Shown in pieces: positions 37,288-45,400 of a DNA stretch of 64,000 nucleotides. Made by a program: the position numbers and the translations under genes. Where the stretch lies: contig CAIJXV010000013.1 of NCBI GenBank assembly GCA_903824675.1, positions 1 through 64,000 on the forward strand, in the 5' to 3' direction. This stretch comes from an uncultured bacterium. GTDB taxonomy: Bacteria; Verrucomicrobiota; Kiritimatiellia; CAIKKV01; CAIJXV01. Under the pieces are notes generated by a model, which was given only the letters and a program-made list of their open reading frames with translations, searched no databases and was not told the DNA's origin. Position 1 is the stretch's first letter. Each line of letters starts with the position of its first letter.

Positions 37288-37520
37288 AAAAATATCCATT
37301 CGATTGGAAACGGCTGGGTCAATTGTTGAGCACTGTTTTGTTGGCCATCGCAGGGGGGTGTGCCACCGTCCAACCCTGGGAGCGGGGAACCTTGGCGGAT
37401 TACACCATGCGCCCCGATCGGGATGAGCTCTCCAATTCCTTCGCCGAGCATGTTTATTTCACCCGTGAATCCGCTGCAGGAGGGCGAGGGGTTGGCGGCG
37501 GGGGTTGCGGCTGTAATTAG
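37284..37520 (+). CDS. DUF4266 small exported protein with GGGGCGCN tail
   Basis: A 78-residue protein. An N-terminal export signal leads to AIAGGC, probably a lipid-attachment Cys at residue 26, directly followed by ATVQPWERGTLADYTM, the core of DUF4266. It ends in a Gly-rich tail, GGRGVGGGGCGCN, with two Cys and a terminal Asn. I recall this tail as a conserved feature of the family. It starts with a 4-bp overlap on the thioredoxin gene, the last of four coupled genes. The tail could bind metal, be oxidised and reduced by the thioredoxin, or be modified. Role unknown. Confidence 0.8.
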   Translation: MKKYPFDWKRLGQLLSTVLLAIAGGCATVQPWERGTLADYTMRPDRDELSNSFAEHVYFTRESAAGGRGVGGGGCGCN

Positions 37521-37676
37521 CAGCCTGTGCGAAGAAGGCGTCCGGGTCCACTCCGGTACAGATCCGCCCGGCCCGCCGGTCATTGAGCCCTGCCTCGACG
37601 ATCCCTTCCCCAACGACGATACCGAACCGGTACTTGAACACAGCGGGGTGCCCGGCCCGCCCGAAGCAATCTCTTA

Positions 37677-37889
37677 TCAATCCATATCACCGGGTTGCCG
37701 TTTGGCCTCCTTGCGCCGGGCTTCTTCAACCAGTTCTGCGATATGATTCCACTCTTCGAGAACCCGGGCCTCAAATCTGGCAACGGCGGGATGTCGTGGT
37801 AATAATCGAGCCATCCGTCCATTCCCGTCAAACCAGCCTTCGTAGCCTGGGGCATTCCTACGGCGGAGTCGGCCCGGGGGAGCCGTCAT
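37677..37889 (-). pseudogene. Doubtful small ORF or gene remnant
   Basis: A 70-codon frame. Its second half (ARFEARVLEEWNHIAELVEEARRKEAKRQPGD) looks like a genuine charged helix, while its start overlaps the edge of a dispersed hairpin repeat. There is no ribosome binding site. It may be the 3' remnant of a deleted gene, or chance. Confidence 0.25.
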
Positions 37890-37953
37890 TTCGAGCGAAG
37901 TCGAGACATCCCATCATCCAAATGACCGTTCGGGTGAGATCTCTCGACTGCGC
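37884..37953. repeat. Dispersed hairpin-type repeat
   Basis: GCGAAGTCGAGA (37895-37906) and TCTCGACTGCGC (37942-37953) form a 12-bp inverted repeat with one mismatch. The preceding GTCATTTCGA resembles a widespread repeat found in many bacterial genomes that carries the same arms. Confidence 0.5.
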
Positions 37954-38014
37954 ACAATCTGATTCTTCTCGCACTTCCCCGATAGAGCCGGGCGTCCCTG
38001 CACGGCTCAAACCA

Positions 38015-39109
38015 TCAATTCTTCCCCTCTTTAGGGGGCTTTCCGGTGAGGTTGGCGATGCGTCCGATATAACCGATGAGTTTTTCTGGATCGACCGCGA
38101 ACGGTTTTACGAAGGGCAACTGTTTTCGCCCCCATTGCAACCACTGCCGCACCCAGAGTCGCCACAAAACAATACCGATCACCAGGGCCATAACCCCCAG
38201 AACGACGAAATATCCCCATTTCCAGCGCAGTTCCGGCATGTAATCAAAATTCATGCCGTAAATCCCCGCCAACAGGGTCAGGGGCATAAAAATGGTGGCG
38301 ACGATGGACAGAACCCGCATCGTTTCATTCTGACGGTTGGCAACCGAAGCGAGATGGGTTGCCAGCACATTATCCGCCCGATCCAAAAGGCCCTGGTTCA
38401 TGTCCTCAATGCGGACAATATGGTCATACACATCGCGATAAAAAATGTGGGCTTCATCCCGAATGATGGAAAACTCGCGCCGACTCAGCCGGTTCATCAC
38501 CTCCCGCTGCGGCGCCATGACCCGGTGGATTCGCAGCGTCGACCGCTTGAGTTTTAAAATGGCTTCCAGCGTGGTTTGTTGAGGACTCCGAATGGTTTCC
38601 TCTTCAATCGCCTCGGCGATATCGCTCATCTGGTCCAGGGTGGGCATCACATTATCCACCAGAACATCGATCAATGTGTAGGCGAGAAAGTCAGCGCCCC
38701 GCTTCAGGGGTCGGCCATCCCGTTCCACCAGACGTCGAACGGCATCCACGCTATAGAGCGGAAAATTATGATTACTCACCACAAAATGGGACCCCAGAAA
38801 GATCGCCAGTTCCGCGGTCTCGACCAGTTCGGCATCCGCCTGGTGATTGATCCCATGCACAATAATGAAAAGATGATCGCCGAAGTCGTCAATTTTAGGC
38901 GGGTGAATGAGGGGGCTGACACAATCTTCCAAAGCGAGCGTGTGAAAATTAAAAACACGACCCAGAAAGGCATGGTCTTCTTCGGTGGTCTCCCTCACAT
39001 CCAACCAGAGCAGGCCTTTTCGTGATTCAAAAGCGGCTTTCGTCTCGGCTTCACTCAATCCCGACTGGATAACACCCTCAGGGTTCAAATAATAAGTTGT
39101 CACTGGCAT
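38015..39109 (-). CDS. corA: CorA family magnesium/cobalt transporter
   Basis: A 364-residue divalent cation channel. A large cytoplasmic N-terminal domain is followed by two C-terminal membrane segments. The first ends with the diagnostic YGMN pore motif (IFMPLTLLAGIYGMNFDYMPEL, near residue 305), the second is YFVVLGVMALVIGIVLWRLW. It transports Mg2+ or Co2+ into the cell. GGAGG precedes the ATG. The gene is divergent from the larA-type gene across a 227-bp gap. Confidence 0.95.
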   Translation of the reverse strand: MPVTTYYLNPEGVIQSGLSEAETKAAFESRKGLLWLDVRETTEEDHAFLGRVFNFHTLALEDCVSPLIHPPKIDDFGDHLFIIVHGINHQADAELVETAELAIFLGSHFVVSNHNFPLYSVDAVRRLVERDGRPLKRGADFLAYTLIDVLVDNVMPTLDQMSDIAEAIEEETIRSPQQTTLEAILKLKRSTLRIHRVMAPQREVMNRLSRREFSIIRDEAHIFYRDVYDHIVRIEDMNQGLLDRADNVLATHLASVANRQNETMRVLSIVATIFMPLTLLAGIYGMNFDYMPELRWKWGYFVVLGVMALVIGIVLWRLWVRQWLQWGRKQLPFVKPFAVDPEKLIGYIGRIANLTGKPPKEGKN

Positions 39110-39336
39110 GAGATTGCCTCCTGGTTGAGTTGCCGTTTTTTATGGTCAAAACTGTGCCCGAACGGATCCTCAAACACAAGCGCGATGTGATATCCAAGGC
39201 GGGGTTGCGACACTTACCCGAGTCGGCCAGGAATGGCCGACCTGCTTGTTGGAGGGCACTCAGAATGAGAATTGCTGCAATTTGCGCTTCCCTCTTCGCC
39301 TGCCCCACAGTACATTTCTGGAAAGCGGAGGTTTCC

Positions 39337-40707
39337 TTGCGCACCCTCGAACTTGAATATGGCTCCCAATCGATCGAAATCCGGATTCCGGATTCGGCGG
39401 TCGTTCGTTCCCTCCCCGATACCTCCCCCCTCCCCCCCGGGGGGGGGGCCATCAACGCCGCCCTGGCCCGCCCCCTGAATTCCCCGCCCTTCGCCGAATT
39501 GGCCCGGCAACGCCGCCAATCCATCGGACCCAACTGTCGCGCACTCATCGTCGTCAGCGATAACACCCGCCCGGTCCCCTATCGCGGGTCGGACAGCATC
39601 TTAATCCCCATAATCGATCAACTCGTTGCCGTGGATATCCGCCAGATCGACGTTCTCGTCGCCGCCGGAACCCATCGCGCCCTGAGCGAAGCGGAACTGA
39701 AATCCTTCCTGCCCGACCGGTTATGGGCCGGGGATATCCGTCTGCTCCAGCACGATTGCACCGATTCCACCCATCTTCGCCGGGTGGGTGTTACCCCGCG
39801 CGGGACCGAGGCTTGGATCAATACTCATTACCTGGATGCCGACCTCAAAATTATCACCGGCCTGGTTGAACCCCATTTCATGGCCGGTGCCAGCGGCGGA
39901 TCCAAGTCCATTTGCCCCGGTATCGCCGGCGAAAAAGTCACCTATGAATTCCATGGCGCGGCCATGATGGCGGATCCCCTCTGCCAAAGCCTGAACCTGA
40001 CCGACAATCCGTGCCTGACCGAATCCCGGGCTGTGGCCGCACTGGCCGGTTGCGATTTCACCCTGAATTGCACCGTCAATCGCCGCCGTGAATTAACCGG
40101 AGTCTGGGGCGGGGCGATGTGCCAGGTTCACGCGGCCGCCTGTGCGGCCATCCTGGCGGATTCAACCCTGGTTATTCCCCATGCTTTTGACGCGGTCTTA
40201 TCCCATGCCGGATTTGTTGGGGTCAACCATTACCAGGCCGGCAAAGCAGGCGTCGAAGCCGTCCGCGCGGTCAAGCCCGGGGGAACCCTGATTCTATTCG
40301 CTTGTCATTCCGACCCCGACCCGATCGGAAGCGCCCGGTACAAAAAAGTCCTCGCGCTCCTCAAGCAACTCGGTCCTGACGGATTGGATGCCCACCTGCT
40401 CTCGCCCGACTGGACGTTCATCCCGGAACAGTGGCAACCCCAAATGTGGGGACGGGTCCTGCGCAAATTGGGGCCGACCGGTCGCCTGATCTATTGCGCA
40501 CCCCAAGTCACCGGAGCCCTCTTCGAAACCCATGCGCTTCCCGGGATGGATGGCGGAGCCGGCCTGTGTCTCCCGCCCGATCCACGGCAGTCTGCGGAAC
40601 AGATGGTCCAACGCGCCATCGATCGCCTATCGGCAAATAAAACCCTTCTCATTCTGGAAGACGGTCCCTACGGAATTCCCTTGATCAACCCTCCACCGGA
40701 GAAATAA
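39337..40707 (+). CDS. larA: LarA-type nickel-pincer racemase homologue
   Basis: A 456-residue protein of the lactate racemase family (DUF2088), which uses a nickel pincer nucleotide cofactor to racemise or epimerise 2-hydroxyacids. VVSDNTRPVPYRG, AAGTHRAL, DSTHLRRVG and GLVEPHFMAGASGGSKSICPGIAG carry the expected His and Lys positions. I choose the TTG at 39337 because GGAGG lies 5 nt upstream; the frame is open back to 39130, but the extra residues do not resemble LarA. The cofactor genes larB, larC and larE are not in the window. Many such homologues act on acids other than lactate. Confidence 0.85.
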   Translation: MRTLELEYGSQSIEIRIPDSAVVRSLPDTSPLPPGGGAINAALARPLNSPPFAELARQRRQSIGPNCRALIVVSDNTRPVPYRGSDSILIPIIDQLVAVDIRQIDVLVAAGTHRALSEAELKSFLPDRLWAGDIRLLQHDCTDSTHLRRVGVTPRGTEAWINTHYLDADLKIITGLVEPHFMAGASGGSKSICPGIAGEKVTYEFHGAAMMADPLCQSLNLTDNPCLTESRAVAALAGCDFTLNCTVNRRRELTGVWGGAMCQVHAAACAAILADSTLVIPHAFDAVLSHAGFVGVNHYQAGKAGVEAVRAVKPGGTLILFACHSDPDPIGSARYKKVLALLKQLGPDGLDAHLLSPDWTFIPEQWQPQMWGRVLRKLGPTGRLIYCAPQVTGALFETHALPGMDGGAGLCLPPDPRQSAEQMVQRAIDRLSANKTLLILEDGPYGIPLINPPPEK

Positions 40708-40710
40708 CCC

Positions 40711-41727
40711 ATGGATTCCCGTGAACGCCTGCGCACGATTTTCAACAAACGCCCGGCCGACCGCTGTGGTTTCTGGACTGGCAATCCCCACCCGGACACG
40801 GTGCCGCTCTATTTGAATCACTTCAAGGTTCCCCATCTGGAAGGCCTTTATTCCCTGCTGAACGACGATTTTCGCTGGATATGTCCCCAATGGAACAGTT
40901 ACCACCACCCGGAAGGCAAGGGCATGTTTGTGGTCACCAAGGGATTTGAGTGCAACCTCGGCCACGGCGCCCCGGGCCCGCTCGCCTATTGCGAAGACCC
41001 CCGTGAGATTGACCGACTGGATTGGCCGGATCCGCGACATATGGATTACACCGCGTGCCTCAAGGCCCTTCGGGCTTGCGGTCCTTATTATCGGGCAAGT
41101 GGCATGTGGAGTTGTTTCTTCCACAATGTCATGGATCTTTTCGGCCTGGAAAATTATTTTGTCAAAATGTACACCCATCCCGAAGTCGTCGAAGCGGTCA
41201 CCCGCCGCGTATGCGAATTTTACCTGCAATGCAATGAGGATTTTTTCCGTCTGGCCGGGCGAGAGGTCGATGGTTTCTTCTTTGGCAATGATTTCGGCAC
41301 CCAGTTGGATCTCTTCCTGGCCCCGGAGATGTTCGACCGGTTTGTTCTGCCCTGGTTCCGCAAATTCACCGATCAAGGACATGCCCACGGGTATCAGGTC
41401 ATCCTTCACTCCTGCGGGGCCATCCACAAGGTTATCGGTCGACTGATCGATACCGGGGTCGACGCCCTCCACCCCCTCCAGGCCCGAGCGGCGGATATGG
41501 ATGCCGCCACCCTGGCCCGCGATTTTAAGGGAAAAATCGCCTTCATGGGCGGGATTGACACCCAGGAATTGCTGGTCCGGGGGACGCCAGACGAAATCCG
41601 TCGCGACGTCCGCCGGGTGATCGACCTCCTGGGCCCCGCCTTGGTGGTCAGCCCCAGCCACGAGGCGCTCCTACCCAATGTTCCCCCGGAAAATGTCCGC
41701 GCCATGGCTGAAGCCACTCGCGATTAA
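40711..41727 (+). CDS. URO-D family protein (methyltransferase-like)
   Basis: A 338-residue member of the uroporphyrinogen decarboxylase superfamily, just 3 bp after the larA-type gene and so probably cotranscribed. MDSRERLRTIFNKRPADRCGFW opens it. GYQVILHSCGAIHKVIGRLIDTGVDALHPLQ contains the HxC motif shared with corrinoid methyltransferases, and GKIAFMGGIDTQELLVRGTPDEIRRDVRRVID closes the barrel. GGAGAA precedes the ATG. A role in a methyl-transfer or hydroxyacid pathway with the racemase is inferred from position only. Confidence 0.8.
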   Translation: MDSRERLRTIFNKRPADRCGFWTGNPHPDTVPLYLNHFKVPHLEGLYSLLNDDFRWICPQWNSYHHPEGKGMFVVTKGFECNLGHGAPGPLAYCEDPREIDRLDWPDPRHMDYTACLKALRACGPYYRASGMWSCFFHNVMDLFGLENYFVKMYTHPEVVEAVTRRVCEFYLQCNEDFFRLAGREVDGFFFGNDFGTQLDLFLAPEMFDRFVLPWFRKFTDQGHAHGYQVILHSCGAIHKVIGRLIDTGVDALHPLQARAADMDAATLARDFKGKIAFMGGIDTQELLVRGTPDEIRRDVRRVIDLLGPALVVSPSHEALLPNVPPENVRAMAEATRD

Positions 41728-41878
41728 TGGTCCGGCCGGGTTAACAAGAAATCGCTGGTTTCCAAGTCGTTTATAAAAGTTCCAGACCGGCCAACCTAGG
41801 ACTTGTTCCCTATCCGACCTTATGTTATTTTGTCAAATGATTTTGGAGTGGTTGAACTTACAGGGATGAGGTGTTGTT

Positions 41879-44800
41879 GTGAAAGCCGATCTTAAAAAAA
41901 ATCCTCCGGAATTTAAACCAACCGGACCCAACCTGACTTTGGATCCCCCCCCCGCTGCCGGGCCCTTTTTCTCACGGATCGATTGGTCGGCCTTTTGGGT
42001 CGCCACTCTGGTCAGTCTGGTCGTTTACATCATCAGTCTGGCACCCTCCGTTACTCTGGAGGATTCCGGCGAATTGGCCGTCGCAGGCGATTATCTCGGA
42101 GTCCCCCATCCCCCGGGATACCCCAGTTGGACCATGATCGTCTGGGTTTTTACTGAAATTTTCGGATTTGTTAGATTCCGGGGTCAACCCAATCCCGCCT
42201 GGAGTGTCGCCCTGGCTTCAGCTGTCTTCGGTGCCCTGGCCGCAGGGATTACCGCCCTGCTCCTCTGCCGGTCAGGACGCGACATGCTCCGGAGCATGAA
42301 ACGAACCACTGAAGTCCTCGGGATTTCATCCGAAAATATCATCTGCTGGTCCGGCGCCGTCTCGGCCAGCCTGATCTTCGCCTTCAGCCCGGTCATGTGG
42401 TCCCAGTCGGTCATCGTCGAAGTCTACGCCCTGAACGCCTTTTTTCTAACCTTGGTTCTTCTGCTCGCCTATATCTGGATCCGGCGACCCAGCGACAAAC
42501 TGCTGATCCTGACCGGTCTGGTCTTTGGAATTGGCCTGACCAACTATCAGGTGCTATTGCTCCTGCTGGTGCCTCTGATTTTTTTCCTCGTCGCCAAGGA
42601 TTTGCGACTCTTCCGCGGATTTATCCTCTTTGGAATCACCTTTTTCGGCGGGATTATCCTGACCATCGTCGGCATGGTTCTTCTCAAACAAATGGCCCCG
42701 AATCTCACGTTCGAAACCATCTTCCCCCAGATCGAGCTCCTGCGCCGATTCACCTCCACCCAATGGACCGAAACCTTTATCCTGCCGTGGAAGCTCTTTG
42801 GCATTCTCCCCGACTTCCAAATGCTCACATTGCAGGGCTTCATTGCCATTCTGATCGTCAACACCATCGCCCTGATCGTGACCTACTTCTATTTCCCCCG
42901 GGGCAAAACCGTGGCATTAACCGTCCTGGCCACCGAACTGGGCTTGGGACTTTATTTATTCATGCCCATCTCGTCTGACTTCAATCCCCCCATGAACTGG
43001 GGCTATCCCCGAACTTGGGAAGGGTTCAAGCACGCCCTCTCCCGGGGCCAGTATGAAAAAATCGTCCCCACCGATATTTTCAGCATGACCTTTATTCATC
43101 AAATCGGAAGTTACCTCAAAGATCTGCGCTTTCAGTTCACCTTGCCGATCGCCATCCTGGGATTTATGCCATTCACCCTCTGGGGGATTACAGTCGCCAA
43201 GCGGCGCGTCCGCGCCTTTTTGATCGCCTGTATTCTCGCTTTCTGCGCCGGCATCCTGGTTTCTATTGAGGAATTCGCCCCGGGATTCGCCGCCCGCTTT
43301 AAGCTGATTGAAATCCTCTATCGTTTCTGCTCACTCGGTATCCTCCTCCTCTTGCTCGTCGGCGGAGTCAACCTGGTCCTCGGTGAAATTCACGACCTGT
43401 TCAGCCAAATGCGCCGACGGGAATCGAAATGGTCCGGGAAATTGGTCGTTGGCCTTATCTTGGTGGTTCTGTTCGCGGTTTATGCCTTTTTTGCCATTCA
43501 AATGTTCCGCCATGCGATGGTCCCCGATCTCTCTACCCTTGAGCGTTTCGGCGTGATCCTGTTTGCTTTCCTGCCCGCCGCCTTTGCGGCGCTCGTGGCC
43601 ATCTTTATGCGGCACCCGCTCTTTCGGCTCGAATTCGAAATCGACCGGGACGACCAGAAATGGATCATGGCGACCGTCCTTAGTTTCCTCGTTATGAGTG
43701 TCATGCTGATCGCCTTGGCCAACCCTAAAGGCGACATTCAGGATGCCTTTATTCAAAAGGTTAAATTCATCTCGTCCCACGCCCTCTTCTCCTTCTGGAT
43801 CGGATATGGCATCATTTTCGGCCTGGCGGTGGTGGATACCCTCTTCCGCGGGAACCGCTGGATTAAAGGCTTGGGCGTTACTTTCGTCCTGCTCCTCCCC
43901 TTTGTCCCCATCGGCGAAAATGCCTTTAATCAGGAACTCGTCCGGATCATGGGCGGCGCGGAACAGAACGGACACGACTTTGGCTGGCAGTTTGGCAATT
44001 ATCAGCTCCGGGGCGCCGAAGCCGTCGCCGAGGAAGTCGATGTGGAAGATGAACCCATGCCCAATCCGGCCTTCCCTCCGGACATGGGGCCCCGGGCTAT
44101 TTTCTTCGGCGGCACCGACCCGGGTCGTTTCGTTCCCACCTATATGATTTATTCCGCCCGCGTCCGTTCGGATGTCTATCTCATCACCCAGAATGCCCTC
44201 GCGGATAACACCTACATGAGCGTCATGCGCGATCTGTATGGGGATACCATTTATATCCCGTCCACCCGCGATGGCAACCAGGCTTTCCAGAAATACATCG
44301 AAGATGTTCGCGCCGGCATTACCCCGGCCAGCGCCGACATTCAGATCGAAAACGGCCGGGTCAGCGTTCAGGGCGTCGGAGGCGTCATGCTCATCAACGG
44401 CATTCTGGCCCAGATGATCTTCGATCGTAACAAATTCAGGCACGAATTCTTTGTCGAGGAAAGTTACGTCATCCAGTGGATGTATCCTTACCTGACCCCC
44501 CACGGATTGATCATGAAAATCAACCGGGAACCGGTCCCCACCCTCCCGATTGACGTCATCCGCAATGATCTCGATTTCTGGGACTGGTACACCCGCCGGC
44601 TTACCGCCAATTCAAAATTCAAGCGCGATGTGGTCGCCCAGAAATCCTTCTCCAAGCTCCGGAGCGCCATTGCCGGACTCTATGCCGTTCGCGGCCACAT
44701 GGCTCAGGCTGAAATCGCCTTCCAGGAAGCCTTGGAACTCTATGAACTCAGCCCGGAAGCCAATTTCCGTCTGGCCGATCTCTATCTGCGCTCCAACCGC

Positions 44801-45346
44801 TTCCAAGATGCCTATCGTGTCATGGACCTGTTCACAAAAATGGATCCCTCCAACACCCGGGCTTTCGACTTCATGCACGAAATCGAAAATCGGATGGGTC
44901 TCGTCAAGCGGCGGCAGGAACTTGAAACCATCCTGGGAAAAGGCGCCACCGACATCAATCAGGCTCTTGAATTAGCCGATATCTACCGACGCATGGGAAT
45001 CGTTGAAGCCTTCGTCTCCCTCAGCCAGAATATTATCAGCACCCGCGAAGTCCCCCCGCAGGCTTACCTGCGAATCGCCAGCATGGCCGCCGAGGAACAC
45101 CGTTATGACCTGATGGCCTCGGCTCTCGAAAAATATCTCGACCGGGTTCCCGCCGACGCCAAGGCCTGGCTTGACCTCGCGGCCGTCCGGGTGATGACCT
45201 CGAAAAATGAAGAGGCACTGAAAGCCATTCAGGCGGCTGTCCGGATCGGGGGCGACGATGCCATCCGGATCGTCCGCGAAGATCAACGCTTCGCCCCCCT
45301 GCGGCGACTGGACGGCTTCCAGCGCCTCATCCTTCGCCAGTTCTAA
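41879..45346 (+). CDS. DUF2723 membrane protein with C-terminal TPRs
   Basis: A 1155-residue inner-membrane protein. The DUF2723 region begins VVYIISLAPSVTLEDSGELAVAGDYLGVPHPPGYPSW, with the Glu/Asp-rich first loop typical of GT-C glycosyltransferases. About 14 membrane segments follow to residue 690. A soluble domain (about 700-920) and TPR-like repeats (about 930-1130) end the protein. Homologues in other bacteria act as protein O-mannosyl- or other lipid-linked glycosyltransferases. It starts at a GTG preceded by GATGAGG. The gap before it (41728-41878) holds nothing I recognise beyond a possible leader. Confidence 0.85.
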   Translation: MKADLKKNPPEFKPTGPNLTLDPPPAAGPFFSRIDWSAFWVATLVSLVVYIISLAPSVTLEDSGELAVAGDYLGVPHPPGYPSWTMIVWVFTEIFGFVRFRGQPNPAWSVALASAVFGALAAGITALLLCRSGRDMLRSMKRTTEVLGISSENIICWSGAVSASLIFAFSPVMWSQSVIVEVYALNAFFLTLVLLLAYIWIRRPSDKLLILTGLVFGIGLTNYQVLLLLLVPLIFFLVAKDLRLFRGFILFGITFFGGIILTIVGMVLLKQMAPNLTFETIFPQIELLRRFTSTQWTETFILPWKLFGILPDFQMLTLQGFIAILIVNTIALIVTYFYFPRGKTVALTVLATELGLGLYLFMPISSDFNPPMNWGYPRTWEGFKHALSRGQYEKIVPTDIFSMTFIHQIGSYLKDLRFQFTLPIAILGFMPFTLWGITVAKRRVRAFLIACILAFCAGILVSIEEFAPGFAARFKLIEILYRFCSLGILLLLLVGGVNLVLGEIHDLFSQMRRRESKWSGKLVVGLILVVLFAVYAFFAIQMFRHAMVPDLSTLERFGVILFAFLPAAFAALVAIFMRHPLFRLEFEIDRDDQKWIMATVLSFLVMSVMLIALANPKGDIQDAFIQKVKFISSHALFSFWIGYGIIFGLAVVDTLFRGNRWIKGLGVTFVLLLPFVPIGENAFNQELVRIMGGAEQNGHDFGWQFGNYQLRGAEAVAEEVDVEDEPMPNPAFPPDMGPRAIFFGGTDPGRFVPTYMIYSARVRSDVYLITQNALADNTYMSVMRDLYGDTIYIPSTRDGNQAFQKYIEDVRAGITPASADIQIENGRVSVQGVGGVMLINGILAQMIFDRNKFRHEFFVEESYVIQWMYPYLTPHGLIMKINREPVPTLPIDVIRNDLDFWDWYTRRLTANSKFKRDVVAQKSFSKLRSAIAGLYAVRGHMAQAEIAFQEALELYELSPEANFRLADLYLRSNRFQDAYRVMDLFTKMDPSNTRAFDFMHEIENRMGLVKRRQELETILGKGATDINQALELADIYRRMGIVEAFVSLSQNIISTREVPPQAYLRIASMAAEEHRYDLMASALEKYLDRVPADAKAWLDLAAVRVMTSKNEEALKAIQAAVRIGGDDAIRIVREDQRFAPLRRLDGFQRLILRQF

Positions 45347-45400
45347 CCCGGCCGGGCGGCGCGGGGTATCGGAACGTTGCGGGACATTCGCAGTCAGGTT

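Larger units (their letters stand above)
37521..38014. other. Convergent intergenic region with hairpin repeat
   Basis: A 494-bp gap between the DUF4266 gene and corA, which converge. It contains a 12-bp imperfect inverted repeat (37895-37953) and a doubtful minus-strand reading frame at 37677-37889. No terminator with a T-run was seen. Confidence 0.5.

Noticed and set aside
39130-39336. N-terminal extension of the LarA-type protein
   Set aside because: The extra 69 residues are unlike LarA, include a likely promoter region shared with corA, and the GGAGG site points to 39337.
43331-44503. 390-codon open frame antisense to the DUF2723-TPR gene, and similar long antisense frames at 23993-25135, 16683-17753, 18326-19402, 9299-10126 and 2909-3973
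   Set aside because: They lie fully opposite strongly supported genes, have no domain motifs or ribosome binding sites, and arise because the GC-rich third codon positions of the real genes remove stop codons on the other strand.
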